In this document: piece by piece, positions 45,623 through 55,135 of the stretch
Numbering within the stretch: the first letter of the stretch is position 1
Layout: each line of letters starts with the position of its first letter
Assembly: GCA_009773165.1 (NCBI GenBank)
Contig: WOUZ01000002.1
Coordinates: forward strand, 310,001 to 374,000
Direction of reading: 5' to 3'
Length of the DNA: 64,000 bases
Origin: Bacteroidota bacterium
GTDB taxonomy: Bacteria > Bacteroidota > Bacteroidia > Bacteroidales > F082
The notes under the pieces: generated by a model
Told to the model about the DNA's origin: nothing
What the model saw: only the letters and a program-made list of their open reading frames with translations
The model's database searches: none
Program-made: the position numbers and the translations under genes

Positions 45623-47215
45623 TTATTTTACAATAATCATTTTCTTTATGCTTACACGATGATTCACTGTAAGTTGGGTATAGTAAATTCCTGATGATAG
45701 GTCGCTTGTCTGCATCTCATAAGTATAAGCGCCAACAGTTTTATGACCAATAGTTACATTACGGATAACGCGTCCGGTATAATCTGAAACCTGAATGCTG
45801 ACGTTACCGTTTTCAACAACCTGATAAGGGAATGTTGTTGAGTTCACACATGGATTAGGATAGTTTTGACCTAAATCAGCTACTTTTTTTGCTTCATATT
45901 GGCCAATGCCTGTATAAGTTGTTGCATCACCGAGTAAAGCAGCTTCCTCCGAAGTGAGAGCCACATCCCAGATAGCAAGTTCGGAGCATTTGATTAATGC
46001 ATCGTCGCCATCATTGTCGCCAAAGATCAGCAATGATTCCAAAAGGCCATATCTTCCATCAATTTCTCTGCCTTCAGCATCCAACCAAAGTTCACCATTG
46101 ATATAAATACGGAAGAATTCGCCATTTTTAACGCTGATGATCATTCGGTACCAGGAATCTGAAGTGATGGTATTGACACTGTATCCTGTTTCCCAAACAC
46201 CAATTGAGTTAGAGGTATTTGTAAACAGATCAGCATCATCGCTATTATCAGGCGTCAATTGGAAGAATGCATGCCAGGTATCAACTGCCGGAACTGAAAA
46301 GTCGAACTGGAACGTATATTCATTCACCTCAGCACCACCACCATTAGCTGCAATACCATGAACCATAGTAAGATAACTTCCAAGACCAATTTGAGTAGCA
46401 AGATTATTGTCCATTGGGCCGGCTACAGATTCCTGCGTTCCCGTAAGAGTAAGAGGGCTGCCAACTTCAGCTTTTAGCATATCCAGAGCGTCATCAAACA
46501 TCCAATGACCTTTTTTCTCAGGAAAACCTCCGATGGGTGCTCCTGTTGTTGCATCGCCAAGTTCGAGCGCCTGTTCAGCTGTTAAGGCTACATTCCATAT
46601 GCCAACTTCTGAACAAAGCATCGTGTTGTCTTCGCCATCTTCATCGGCAAAAAGCAAAAGAGCACTCTCAAGGGCATCGCGGCCATCGAGATCTTGTCCA
46701 ACTCCATCAACCCAAAGTTCGCCGTTCATATAAATTTTGAAGAATCCACCGTTTTGAACCGAGACAACCATGCGGTACCAGGTGTTTTCGGCAACGGCAT
46801 TGGCAGAATATCCAAACCTCCATGCGCCAATGAAATTGTCGGTATTGATAAACATTTCAGCATCATTTGAGTTGTCAGAAGCTGTTTGATAAATGGCATG
46901 CCATAGTGATGCCGTTGGCATCAGGATGTCCATTTGCAGCGAATACTCGTTCACAAGCGTTCCGCCACCATTTGGGCTGATGCCATGGTTCATAATCAGA
47001 TGGCTTCCTAAAGAAAGTTCAGTAGCAAGGTTGCCATCAACCGGTCCGTTAACTGAGGTTTGAGTTCCTGTTAACACCAAAGGATTTCCAATGGTGGGTG
47101 CGAGCATATCCATAGGATCGTCAAACTTCCACCAACCTACCCTTTCAGGTACACTGGAAAAAACAGCACTGCCAAACAGCAGAGCAAAAAGCAAAAAGAA
47201 TAGATTTTTTTTCAT
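45623..47215 (-). CDS. T9SS-exported double-LamG protein
   Basis: This 530-residue protein has a signal peptide (MKKNLFFLLFALLFGSAVFS) and two LamG/concanavalin-like repeats (about 22-225 and 235-435). Each has the pattern GWWKFDD or GHWMFDD, LTGTQ, HGISPNGGG or HGIAANGGG, WYRM-SV-NG and DGRD or DGRYGLLE. The end, YPNPCVNSTTFPYQV to SGIYYTQLTV, is a T9SS type A sorting domain. There is no catalytic motif, so it is probably a surface binding protein. It follows susD by 43 bases on the same strand, which suggests it acts with the SusCD pair in place of a surface glycan-binding lipoprotein. Confidence 0.87.
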   Translation of the reverse strand: MKKNLFFLLFALLFGSAVFSSVPERVGWWKFDDPMDMLAPTIGNPLVLTGTQTSVNGPVDGNLATELSLGSHLIMNHGISPNGGGTLVNEYSLQMDILMPTASLWHAIYQTASDNSNDAEMFINTDNFIGAWRFGYSANAVAENTWYRMVVSVQNGGFFKIYMNGELWVDGVGQDLDGRDALESALLLFADEDGEDNTMLCSEVGIWNVALTAEQALELGDATTGAPIGGFPEKKGHWMFDDALDMLKAEVGSPLTLTGTQESVAGPMDNNLATQIGLGSYLTMVHGIAANGGGAEVNEYTFQFDFSVPAVDTWHAFFQLTPDNSDDADLFTNTSNSIGVWETGYSVNTITSDSWYRMIISVKNGEFFRIYINGELWLDAEGREIDGRYGLLESLLIFGDNDGDDALIKCSELAIWDVALTSEEAALLGDATTYTGIGQYEAKKVADLGQNYPNPCVNSTTFPYQVVENGNVSIQVSDYTGRVIRNVTIGHKTVGAYTYEMQTSDLSSGIYYTQLTVNHRVSIKKMIIVK

Positions 47216-47258
47216 AACAGTAGTTTAAATGATTAATATGGGTTATTTGAATGGTTTG

Positions 47259-48782
47259 TTAATCTTGTAAAATCCACATACGTTCATTGGTATCATCGTT
47301 ACCATTGAATTGCCTGATTAAAGCTGCTTCGACATTTTCTCTGTTGTAGGACAATTCTTTTGAAGGATAAAGCCACCTTAACGGAATCTGTGTAGGGATG
47401 CTGTTTAGATTCGTTGCACTATTGATAGGTAAAACGGGATAACCTGTCCTGCGATATTCATAATACGTGTTCCATCCATTTTGCATAAAACCAATGAAAT
47501 AGCGCTGTTGCCAGATTTTCTGAAGCTGCTCTTCTGTGCTGCCACTCAGTATAACAGCTGGTTGGGCAACATAACTATTGATAATGGCAGTGGTAATTTT
47601 CATGCCATGATGGTATTTTGGATCATCAGGAGTGTTTAGCGCGGTGAATTGCATAGCAGCTATGACTCCTTTTTTATAGATATCCGAAGCATCACCGGCT
47701 GTCCAACCTCTTAAAATGCCTTCTGCAATGATAAAACATTGCTCGGCATAACTAAGCAAAAAAGTAGGTTCGCCTTGTGCAAGGGCATAATAGCGTGGAT
47801 TAATTCCGCTTATTTGATTCGCAACATACCGCGCTGCAATTGAACTGTAATTATCGGAAGGATCTACTCCTACATAGGCATCCCAGCTCATAGGTGTTTC
47901 GCCACCATTGATCTGTGCCAATGCCGGTTCTGCAAAATAAAACATCCGGTAATCGTTGAGCTCCTTCATTTTATCGATGAGGGTAGTACTCATGATTGGA
48001 TATTTCCTGAAATTACTGTTGTAAAATGGGTAATTTTCAACTTCCAGTGTTGAGTAAACTGTCTGAAAGTTATCGTTGTTCGATTGAAAAATCGGACCAT
48101 TGGTAACAATGGTATTAAATCTGTTGATAACATTCAAGTCAGGATCGGAGGTTTTTTTCCAGAGGTGTGTCAAAACTTTTAGGCTGAGGCTGTTGGTCGC
48201 AGCTTGCCATTTGGCAATTTTACCTTTATACACAGGGTCTCCATCAAAATTACGGCCTGATCCAAAGTACTTGGCTGCCGAGTCCAATTCGCTCAAAATG
48301 CCAATAAATACTTCTTTTTGAGTGTCGTATTTCGGGTTTATAATACCTTCTTCTCCCCTCAATGCTTCGCTGTATGGAATATCCCCCACAGCTAAAGTGA
48401 GATTAAAAAAGGTGTACGCGCGGATAAAATGCCCAAGTGCCCGGTAGGTGCTTTCAGTCACAGAGCCAGCTGCAGCCTCTTGCATCTTTTGTACGTTGGT
48501 TAGTTTTACTAAAGAAGAGAAATAGGTGCGGTCAAGCTTGTTGTACTGATAGTTGTTGGCCCCTTCCATATAAGAAATGTATTTGGCAAGCATATCTTTA
48601 TAAAGGAAGTCAACACCCACATGCGGGTACTGCATCGATTGAAGAATCAGGTTTGTTGCCAGCAACGAAGGACTCACTTCTGAAGTTTGATTGGGGTCGG
48701 TATTGATATCGTCGAATTTTGAACAGGCATTGAATGACCATGAGGCGCTGATCAACAGGAAGATAATGATTATTTTTTTCAT
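47259..48782 (-). CDS. SusD/RagB-type nutrient-binding lipoprotein
   Basis: This 507-residue lipoprotein has the signal MKKIIIIFLLISASWSFNAC with the lipobox Cys. The N-terminal pattern DDINTDPNQTSEVSPSLLATN is typical of the SusD-like_2 group, and the C-terminal part has WQQRYFIGFMQNGWNTYYEYRRTGYP, read here as two adjoining segments of that group. TPR-like helices fill the middle. SusD proteins cap the SusC channel and hold ligand. It starts 11 bases after the susC-type gene, so the pair is co-transcribed. The ligand is unknown; this SusD group is not tied to one sugar. Confidence 0.93.
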   Translation of the reverse strand: MKKIIIIFLLISASWSFNACSKFDDINTDPNQTSEVSPSLLATNLILQSMQYPHVGVDFLYKDMLAKYISYMEGANNYQYNKLDRTYFSSLVKLTNVQKMQEAAAGSVTESTYRALGHFIRAYTFFNLTLAVGDIPYSEALRGEEGIINPKYDTQKEVFIGILSELDSAAKYFGSGRNFDGDPVYKGKIAKWQAATNSLSLKVLTHLWKKTSDPDLNVINRFNTIVTNGPIFQSNNDNFQTVYSTLEVENYPFYNSNFRKYPIMSTTLIDKMKELNDYRMFYFAEPALAQINGGETPMSWDAYVGVDPSDNYSSIAARYVANQISGINPRYYALAQGEPTFLLSYAEQCFIIAEGILRGWTAGDASDIYKKGVIAAMQFTALNTPDDPKYHHGMKITTAIINSYVAQPAVILSGSTEEQLQKIWQQRYFIGFMQNGWNTYYEYRRTGYPVLPINSATNLNSIPTQIPLRWLYPSKELSYNRENVEAALIRQFNGNDDTNERMWILQD

Positions 48783-48793
48783 GGCTTGCAGGA

Positions 48794-51700
48794 TTAAAAG
48801 TTTGTCTTAAGATTAAGTCCAAAGTAGCGAACTGAGGGTGAAACGAGGTCCCATGATGAACCATAATCGGGGTCTGTCATTTTATATTCTTTTCCCCAAT
48901 ACAAAAGATTTTGACCCACGATTGAAACATTCAGGTCTTTAAGGCCTATTTTTAATGAAGTCTTTGTAGGCACTTTCCAGGTAATATAAAGTTCTCTTAG
49001 CTTAATAAATGTCTCATCCAGAATGTTTTGACTTCTCCACGACCAAGCCCCTGTATGATACCTGCGTGTATAGCCTTCGTATGAAACTTCTACATCGTTT
49101 GGTTCAAAAACCCGGGTGTCGGTAATGATCTGACCATAAGTGTCGTATTCAACGGTGCCGGAAACGACTTTTACTCCGGGCCCAATGTAATTCGTCAAAC
49201 CATTTACAACTTCATCATAACGCCATTGGTTGTCGGTATCGATATGTGCGCCGGAATGCCAAAGCAAAGCGTCGAGGCGTGAAAAAGACAATCCGCCTAC
49301 ACGGCCGTCAACTGAGAAACCCAACGTAAGGCTCTTATACTGCAAGTCTGAATTAACTCCCCAAACCCAGTCAGGATTGCTGTATCCATGCACTGTTTGA
49401 TAATCTGAAATAATGGGCATACCGTTTTGATGGATAATATTGCCATCAGCATCACGTTGCCAGTCATAAACGGTGTAAGCATCGATTCTGTTTCCAACCT
49501 TAATCCATGGAAGATCTTCGGCATAGGTAGAGTCGAGTTTGGTGTAATAGGTGATATCTTTGGCCCAGTTGAAGTTGACATTCCATTTCCAGTCGCGGGT
49601 AGAAATTGGAGTAACTCCCAAAGTTAGTTCCAGACCTTTTTTTGTAGTTTCAGTGTCAATGTTTACATATTTTTGATAGAAGCCGGTTGCTTCACTAAGG
49701 TCGGCAAAGTCAATCAAATTGTACCTGCGTTTTTGGTAATAGGTCAAATCGAATTTCATCTTATTGCCAAAAAAGACGGCAGCCGTACCCACCTCAAATG
49801 TCTGAGAAGTTGTAGGTTCGATATCACTTCCACGCAGATCGACGGGAAAATAAGCAGAATTATATCCTCCCCAAACCTCATTTTGAACTGTAAAATTTGT
49901 TGCTATGTCATAAATGCCGGGCGTCGCTTTGGTTACTGTCCATGATGAACGCAGTTTCCAGAAATCAAGCCATAGAATGGTAGGTAATATTTCGGAAAGT
50001 ATAAAACTTCCTGAAACTGATGGATAGAAATATGATCTCTCTGCTTCTGAAAGTGTTGAATTCCAGTCGTTTCTACCTGTTACATCTAAATAGGCCATAC
50101 GCTTGTAACTGATACCAACACGACCAAACAAACTATTTACTTGCTGACGTGTGAGGTCGGTGTTCCATTCAATTGGGTTTTTCGATGCCCTTAGCGAATA
50201 AAATCCGGGGATTGAAAGGCCTCCCTGGGTGTTTGCCTGAAAGTAGTCATCCTTTTTAAAATAAATAGTACCGCCGGCTAAACCTTCAATTTGAAAATCC
50301 CCAAAGGTTTTATCTAAACTCAAGAGCAAGTCGTTGTTAAGACTATATCCGGTTGTTTTTTCTTCTGAGTAATAACCGTAAGAGCTCCATGCATTGCGTG
50401 AACTGATGGGATTGCGTGAAATGTGCCGGTTCAGATAGGAGTCAAGCCCACTTCTGAATAAAACTTTCATCCATGGTTTGAGCTGATATGATGCTGAAAC
50501 AAACCCACTCATGATATCGCGGTCAGCAGTTGTGGTTACTTCATTTGCCAGATACCATGGATTGTCATACCACACAGTGTTAAACCAGTTTTGAGAAATA
50601 TCTTTTTCCATCCAGTAATTCTCGTATTCGTTGATATCCCATTCAGCTCCAACCCATCCAACAAGGTTGTATAAAAAACCTCCGGAATACTGGTTTCCCC
50701 TGATGTTAGGTGAAATATGCTTCGAATAGGTGATCCCCGATTCAAGGGTAAAATCATTGAGTTTCATTTCACCGCTTAAGGAATAGGTTGCTTTGTTGAG
50801 TTTTTGGTTTGGAAATTGCCCTTTTTCGTATACATGTGAAATGGAAGCTCTAATGCTTCCGTTTTCACCCTGATTGGTGATGTTGATGTTGTTGTTGGTA
50901 ATCATCCCAAGTTCCTGAAAATTTTTCAGATTGTCTTTCCCTTTGGAAACAAGAGGAACGCTGTCTTTCCAGATCATCTCGAAAGGGTCCCATAAAGTTG
51001 TGGTGCGTCCAATGTCAAGCTTATCGCCCCAAACATAGTCATCGCTGTATTTCCCATGTTCACCTGAGGAGTACGATTTCTGTGTTTCGGGATAAGTAAC
51101 AAAACCCATGTTGAACATGGTTGAGCTGTTGAGTGAAACAGAAAGTCCTTTTTCCTTATTGCCTTTGATAGTGGTGACCATTATTGCACCATTTGCTCCC
51201 CGTGATCCGTAAAGTGCTGAAGCTGTTGCGCCTTTCAGCACGTCAATACTTTTAATATCATCGGGACTGATGTCGTCAAGCGTGGTGTTCGCGTTGGGTA
51301 TACCATCAATAACAATAAGTGGATTCTCACCCCTGAGCAGCATAACGGGTTCCTGACCAAAATTGGTGCTGTTGAAAATGGTTAAACCCGCTACTTTACC
51401 CGTTAATGTTGTTGTTGGGTTTGAATGCTTAACAGTCTGGATTTTATCACCATCCATTTTCTGAATGGCATAACCCACTGCTTTCTCCTCGCGTTTGATA
51501 CCAAGTGCAGTGACAACAACATCGCCCATCATGATATTACTTTCAGTCATTTGGACATCGATTTGCATGCCGGGTTTTACAACATATTCCATAGGAGTGT
51601 AGCCAATATATGATATCGAAATCACCTCATTTTCGCCCGTAACCTGCAGTTCGAAAGTGCCATCGATTGAAGTGATTGTGCCATTTCCGGTGCTCTTTAT

Positions 51701-52084
51701 CAACACAGTAGCACCGGGCATGGGCTCTTTGGTTTTATTGTCAATTACCTTGCCTTTAACCGGGCCACTTTCTTCTTTAACGGTTTTAGGCGCGATGATA
51801 ATTTGACGGTCCTTTACCAAAATACTTGTTTTGGAGGTGTCAAAAAGCTTTTCGAGGATGTCGGAAATAGTCATGTCAACAAAGTTGACATTCGTTTTTT
51901 GTTTGAGGTCAATGGTGCGTTCGTTGACCAGAAATTTGTAATCACTTTTTGACTCAATTGAAGTAAGCACCTCGTTGATGGTGACATCTTCCATCTTAAG
52001 CGTTATCTTCTCTGTTTGTGCGAAAAGTGATGATGTTAAAATGTTGTAAAACAACAAGATGAGAAGTAAATGTTTCATTTTCAT
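48794..52084 (-). CDS. SusC/RagA-type TonB-linked receptor with STN signalling domain
   Basis: This 1096-residue protein has a signal peptide (ending SSLFAQ), an STN domain of about 24-105 (TLKMEDVTINEVLTSIES), a carboxypeptidase-like domain of about 110-185 (GKVIDNKTKEPMPGATVLIK) and a plug (LTGKVAGLTIFN, ENPLIVIDGIP, VLKGATASALYGSRGANGAI). A long barrel ends in VRYFGLNLKTNF. The plug is shorter than usual just before PLIVIDG. The STN domain is the part that contacts FecR-type anti-sigma factors, and fecR and sigma genes lie directly upstream. This is a classic arrangement for substrate-induced expression of the receptor. Confidence 0.95.
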   Translation of the reverse strand: MKMKHLLLILLFYNILTSSLFAQTEKITLKMEDVTINEVLTSIESKSDYKFLVNERTIDLKQKTNVNFVDMTISDILEKLFDTSKTSILVKDRQIIIAPKTVKEESGPVKGKVIDNKTKEPMPGATVLIKSTGNGTITSIDGTFELQVTGENEVISISYIGYTPMEYVVKPGMQIDVQMTESNIMMGDVVVTALGIKREEKAVGYAIQKMDGDKIQTVKHSNPTTTLTGKVAGLTIFNSTNFGQEPVMLLRGENPLIVIDGIPNANTTLDDISPDDIKSIDVLKGATASALYGSRGANGAIMVTTIKGNKEKGLSVSLNSSTMFNMGFVTYPETQKSYSSGEHGKYSDDYVWGDKLDIGRTTTLWDPFEMIWKDSVPLVSKGKDNLKNFQELGMITNNNINITNQGENGSIRASISHVYEKGQFPNQKLNKATYSLSGEMKLNDFTLESGITYSKHISPNIRGNQYSGGFLYNLVGWVGAEWDINEYENYWMEKDISQNWFNTVWYDNPWYLANEVTTTADRDIMSGFVSASYQLKPWMKVLFRSGLDSYLNRHISRNPISSRNAWSSYGYYSEEKTTGYSLNNDLLLSLDKTFGDFQIEGLAGGTIYFKKDDYFQANTQGGLSIPGFYSLRASKNPIEWNTDLTRQQVNSLFGRVGISYKRMAYLDVTGRNDWNSTLSEAERSYFYPSVSGSFILSEILPTILWLDFWKLRSSWTVTKATPGIYDIATNFTVQNEVWGGYNSAYFPVDLRGSDIEPTTSQTFEVGTAAVFFGNKMKFDLTYYQKRRYNLIDFADLSEATGFYQKYVNIDTETTKKGLELTLGVTPISTRDWKWNVNFNWAKDITYYTKLDSTYAEDLPWIKVGNRIDAYTVYDWQRDADGNIIHQNGMPIISDYQTVHGYSNPDWVWGVNSDLQYKSLTLGFSVDGRVGGLSFSRLDALLWHSGAHIDTDNQWRYDEVVNGLTNYIGPGVKVVSGTVEYDTYGQIITDTRVFEPNDVEVSYEGYTRRYHTGAWSWRSQNILDETFIKLRELYITWKVPTKTSLKIGLKDLNVSIVGQNLLYWGKEYKMTDPDYGSSWDLVSPSVRYFGLNLKTNF

Positions 52085-52260
52085 AGATTAGTATTCGGTT
52101 TTGGTTTCGACAAAATCATATCCTGACACCGAAAAAGCCAGTGTCGTACTGAAAGAAAAGTGAAAGAAATGAAAAAGGAAATAAATGTTGTTATTTCCGG
52201 AAATAGCCCGATTTATGGAGGTTCAGCTTCAAAGGCTTGCAGGTGATTCATGGTCTTTTT

Positions 52261-53298
52261 TTATTTTTGGTTTGAAATAGCTTTGATAATGATTTTTCTT
52301 TTTGTGAATGTTCCATCAGCCAGGTATTGGGGGGCATGTTCTTCATAAACAAAAGGAGAAGCCAACTTAAGCAAGGTCAATACTTCACCAAGTGTTTCGT
52401 TTTCAAAGGTGGCTCTGAACCTTAGGTCTTTAATATCGCCTTGAATTTCGATATCAGCATTGTATTGAAGGCTAAGACGGTTTGCAATATCCGCAAGACG
52501 GTCGTTTCTGAAAATGATTTTTCCATCCTTCCATGCAAAGTACTTGTAGGCATCCGCATCTTCAAGACTTGTTTGCCCTTTTGACACGTCAATCCTAAGA
52601 TTTTGATTGGGCTTCATCATGATTTCGGAGGTGTTTTTCATCCCCCCAACAGCAACCTTTCCTTCAGCCAGTGTCACCTGACAGTTTGTTAACTCCCTAT
52701 AAGCCATTATATTAAATTTGGTTCCGGTGGCAGTAACCGTGAAATGATCTGTATGAACAACAAATGGATTTTTAACATCAGAAGTTACCTCAAAATAAGC
52801 TTCGCCTTCAAGTTTTATGTTTCGTTTGCCTGAAGTAAATTTTTCGGGGTAGCTGATGGTGCTACCTGTGTTTAACCAAACTTTAGTGCCATCCGGCAGT
52901 TGTAGTTGACTCAGTGAACCAAATGCAGCTGTTGTTTGAATCCAACTGCTGGAGCTTATGCGATTTTCCTGCAACTGATAAAGCAAAACAAGTGTTCCAA
53001 GTAGCAATGGCAAGAAAAAAACAGCTGCAATTTTTTGCAGTATTGGTAAAATTCTTCTTTTGGCAGGACTGGGTTTAATTTGTGTTAATACACTTTCCAA
53101 CGATTTTTCAAGCGCAGCATCTATATGTAGTGATGTATCCCACAGCGCTTTAGATTGTTTGTAATAAATGAGGTTTTCATCAGCTTCAGCTATCCAGTTT
53201 TCGAGTTGCTGGCATTCATCAGCAGTGGCTGTATCGCCCAAAACGCGGGCAATCAACAGATCAACGGACGGATGTTCAGTGTTTGAGTAATGTTCCAT
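52261..53298 (-). CDS. FecR-family anti-sigma factor
   Basis: This 345-residue protein has a cytoplasmic N-terminal part of about 85 residues that would bind the sigma factor (CQQLENWIAEADENLIYYKQ). One membrane segment follows (AAVFFLPLLLGTLVLLY, about 90-108), then the FecR domain (LQLPDGTKVWLNTGSTISYP, GEAYFEVTSDVKNPFVVHTD) and a C-terminal DUF4974/STN-like domain (DRLADIANRLSLQYNADIEI). It should pass a signal from the SusC STN domain to the sigma factor. It lies 69 bases after the sigma gene and 176 bases before the susC-type gene. Confidence 0.95.
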   Translation of the reverse strand: MEHYSNTEHPSVDLLIARVLGDTATADECQQLENWIAEADENLIYYKQSKALWDTSLHIDAALEKSLESVLTQIKPSPAKRRILPILQKIAAVFFLPLLLGTLVLLYQLQENRISSSSWIQTTAAFGSLSQLQLPDGTKVWLNTGSTISYPEKFTSGKRNIKLEGEAYFEVTSDVKNPFVVHTDHFTVTATGTKFNIMAYRELTNCQVTLAEGKVAVGGMKNTSEIMMKPNQNLRIDVSKGQTSLEDADAYKYFAWKDGKIIFRNDRLADIANRLSLQYNADIEIQGDIKDLRFRATFENETLGEVLTLLKLASPFVYEEHAPQYLADGTFTKRKIIIKAISNQK

Positions 53299-53367
53299 AG
53301 TGTTGGTAAGACGTTTAAGAAAAGAATAACCACAAAGAATGGGTGTATTTTTAATAAATATTTTTTG

Positions 53368-53934
53368 TTATTCTGAATCGCCCAGAAAATCACCGAGTTT
53401 ATTTCGTAAAAGACCAATGGCTTTGCTGATGTGGTATTCAACTGTTCGGACAGAAATGCCGGCCTCTTCAGCAATTTCCTGATAAGATCTGGCTTCAAAG
53501 CGGTTTTTTCTAAACGCATCTGCATATTCCTGTGGGATGGTTTCCAGCGCTTTATCCAAAGCTTGCTGCAATTGACTGAATTGAATGAATTCATCAGTAA
53601 TATCCTGTGTCAGCAGTAGTTCCTTATGTTGTGCGGCAGCATGTCGTTCCACAATCTGACGATGTCGCAGGTAGTCAATACATTTGTTTCTGACAGCTTT
53701 CATCAGGTAGGAATTCAATGAAAAAGTGATGGTAAGGCTTTCCCTGATTTCCCAAAGGTGTGTTAGTGTTTCCTGGGTAATTTCTTCTGCTGCAGTTTTG
53801 TTGCGCATGATACCAAAAGCAAAGCGTAACAAATGGGGAAACTGTTCGCGGTAGATTGTCTTAAATGCTTCGATGTCTCCCGATTTCAATTGACCGGTAA
53901 GCCATGTTTCATGTGCAGCATTTAAACCATCCAT
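53368..53934 (-). CDS. ECF sigma-70 factor
   Basis: This is a 188-residue sigma factor. Region 2 is FGIMRNKTAAEEITQETLTH with LWEIRESLTITF. Region 4 has ALETIPQEYADAF and the helix-turn-helix SYQEIAEEAGISVRTVEYHI, which reads S-A-IG-LRNKLGDF after it. It resembles the Bacteroidota RpoE/BT-type sigma family that is paired with FecR. The likely targets are the susC-susD-LamG unit below it. The ATG at 53934 is supported by the promoter at 53951-53980, which gives a short leader. Confidence 0.95.
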   Translation of the reverse strand: MDGLNAAHETWLTGQLKSGDIEAFKTIYREQFPHLLRFAFGIMRNKTAAEEITQETLTHLWEIRESLTITFSLNSYLMKAVRNKCIDYLRHRQIVERHAAAQHKELLLTQDITDEFIQFSQLQQALDKALETIPQEYADAFRKNRFEARSYQEIAEEAGISVRTVEYHISKAIGLLRNKLGDFLGDSE

Positions 53935-53950
53935 CTGTGATTACTTTCGA

Positions 53951-53980
53951 CAAAGTTAGAGGTTTTTATCAAACCGCAAA
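53951..53980 (-). promoter_or_regulatory. Complete Bacteroidota promoter of the sigma factor gene
   Basis: On the minus strand TTTG (53977-53980) and TAACTTTG (53951-53958) are 18 bases apart, a good -33/-7 pair. The start codon follows 16 bases later. The vegetative promoter implies that basal sigma and FecR are made without autoregulation alone. Confidence 0.7.
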
Positions 53981-53986
53981 CGGTTG

Positions 53987-54763
53987 CTATCCAATGAATC
54001 CCAAACCCAATGCCAAAGCGATGCCCATCAGCATGATGGCAACAAATGTTTGTACAAAAGCCAGCGTTACCTTTTTAAGGAGTTTGTTACCAATAAAAGC
54101 TCCTGCCATGGCAGCAATTGTTGCAATGATGACAAGCTGAAGGTTTTCATTCAGTCCCGACTGACTGAATTTTGTTGCATAAACACTCAACCGGGTGACA
54201 TCAATAAAGGCTGCAATCACCACTCCGGTTCCGATAAAGGCTTCCTTTGAAAGACCGGCTTTGATAAGGAAAGCCGACCGTAATGCCCCCTGATTTCCCG
54301 ACAATCCTCCAAAAAAGCCACTTAGTAAGCCTCCGATTGGTAGTTTTTCTCTTCCAAACTGAAGTTTTTTCAAGAATGGAAGCAAGTCCATCAAGGAGAA
54401 AAAGATGAGCAAAAGTGCCATCACAAAGTTAAGTGGTAACACTTCAAACGATTTTTGTCCAAACTGATAGCTGTAAAGAGGTTTAAGGTCAGATAGTTGC
54501 AGCAAAAGCCATGAGCCGGCAAAAGCAGCAAAAACAGCCGGAACACCAAAGCGAAGTAACACATCCTTGTTTGCAAAACGAGCGACAAGTGTTAGTTTGA
54601 AGAGGTTGTTAAAAAAATGAACTACTCCTGTAAGCGCTATTGCTAATTCTACAGGGAAGAACAGCATAAATACCGGTGCTAACAGCGTTCCAAGTCCAAA
54701 ACCCGAAAAGAAGGTTAGCATTGAGGCTGCAAAAGCCACGAGGGCGATAATGAAAATGTCCAT
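53987..54763 (-). CDS. TauE/SafE-family membrane permease
   Basis: This 258-residue protein has about eight hydrophobic segments. FIIALVAFAASMLTFFSGFG with GLGTLLAPVF is the typical opening, and GLLSGFFGGLSGNQGALRSA is the second conserved repeat motif, matching the family's two-fold pattern. TauE/SafE proteins export or import sulfite, sulfoacetate and other organic anions; the substrate here is unknown. A near-consensus -7 box, TATCTTCG on the minus strand, lies at 54776-54783. It ends 53 bases before the sigma factor start and is in the same direction, but the sigma gene has its own promoter. Confidence 0.9.
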   Translation of the reverse strand: MDIFIIALVAFAASMLTFFSGFGLGTLLAPVFMLFFPVELAIALTGVVHFFNNLFKLTLVARFANKDVLLRFGVPAVFAAFAGSWLLLQLSDLKPLYSYQFGQKSFEVLPLNFVMALLLIFFSLMDLLPFLKKLQFGREKLPIGGLLSGFFGGLSGNQGALRSAFLIKAGLSKEAFIGTGVVIAAFIDVTRLSVYATKFSQSGLNENLQLVIIATIAAMAGAFIGNKLLKKVTLAFVQTFVAIMLMGIALALGLGFIG

Positions 54764-54831
54764 CTTTTTTTAGTGCGAAGATAGGAAAAGGCATATCAAT
54801 TAGCAGAAGACAGAACAAGTTTCATTAAGTA

Positions 54832-54953
54832 GTGCTTGTCTTTAAAGTCCGATGGCTTCGTTATGTACGTCATTCATGTCAGTCATTTACATTAGTAAAC
54901 TCCTGACATTCATTCCGTACATGCCTCGCCCTCAAACTTTAAAGCTCAAGCAC
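54832..54953. repeat. Long imperfect palindrome, 59-base arms with 4-base loop
   Basis: The left arm is 54832-54890, the loop ATTA is 54891-54894 and the right arm is 54895-54953; both arms are 59 bases. Shared blocks between the left arm and the reverse complement of the right arm are GTGCTTG, CTTTAAAG, ATGTACG, ATGTCAG and TTTAC, at nearly equal positions. I estimate about two-thirds identity. The small loop and symmetric arms suggest a folded RNA or a cruciform, or a MITE-like element. Confidence 0.75.
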
Positions 54954-55135
54954 CAGACATTATGCACAGACACTAAGTAAAAGTAGGGTCTTCTGAAAAA
55001 TTCCCTAAAGCTTGAAAAACACCTTCATGTCCATTTACCGGCTAAAAGCTGGTGCAAGGACAATAATGAATAGATAGTCTTAAATTAGTGAAGATTATCC
55101 TTGTTAAAGTATTGATATTCTGTACTAAAAGTGTT

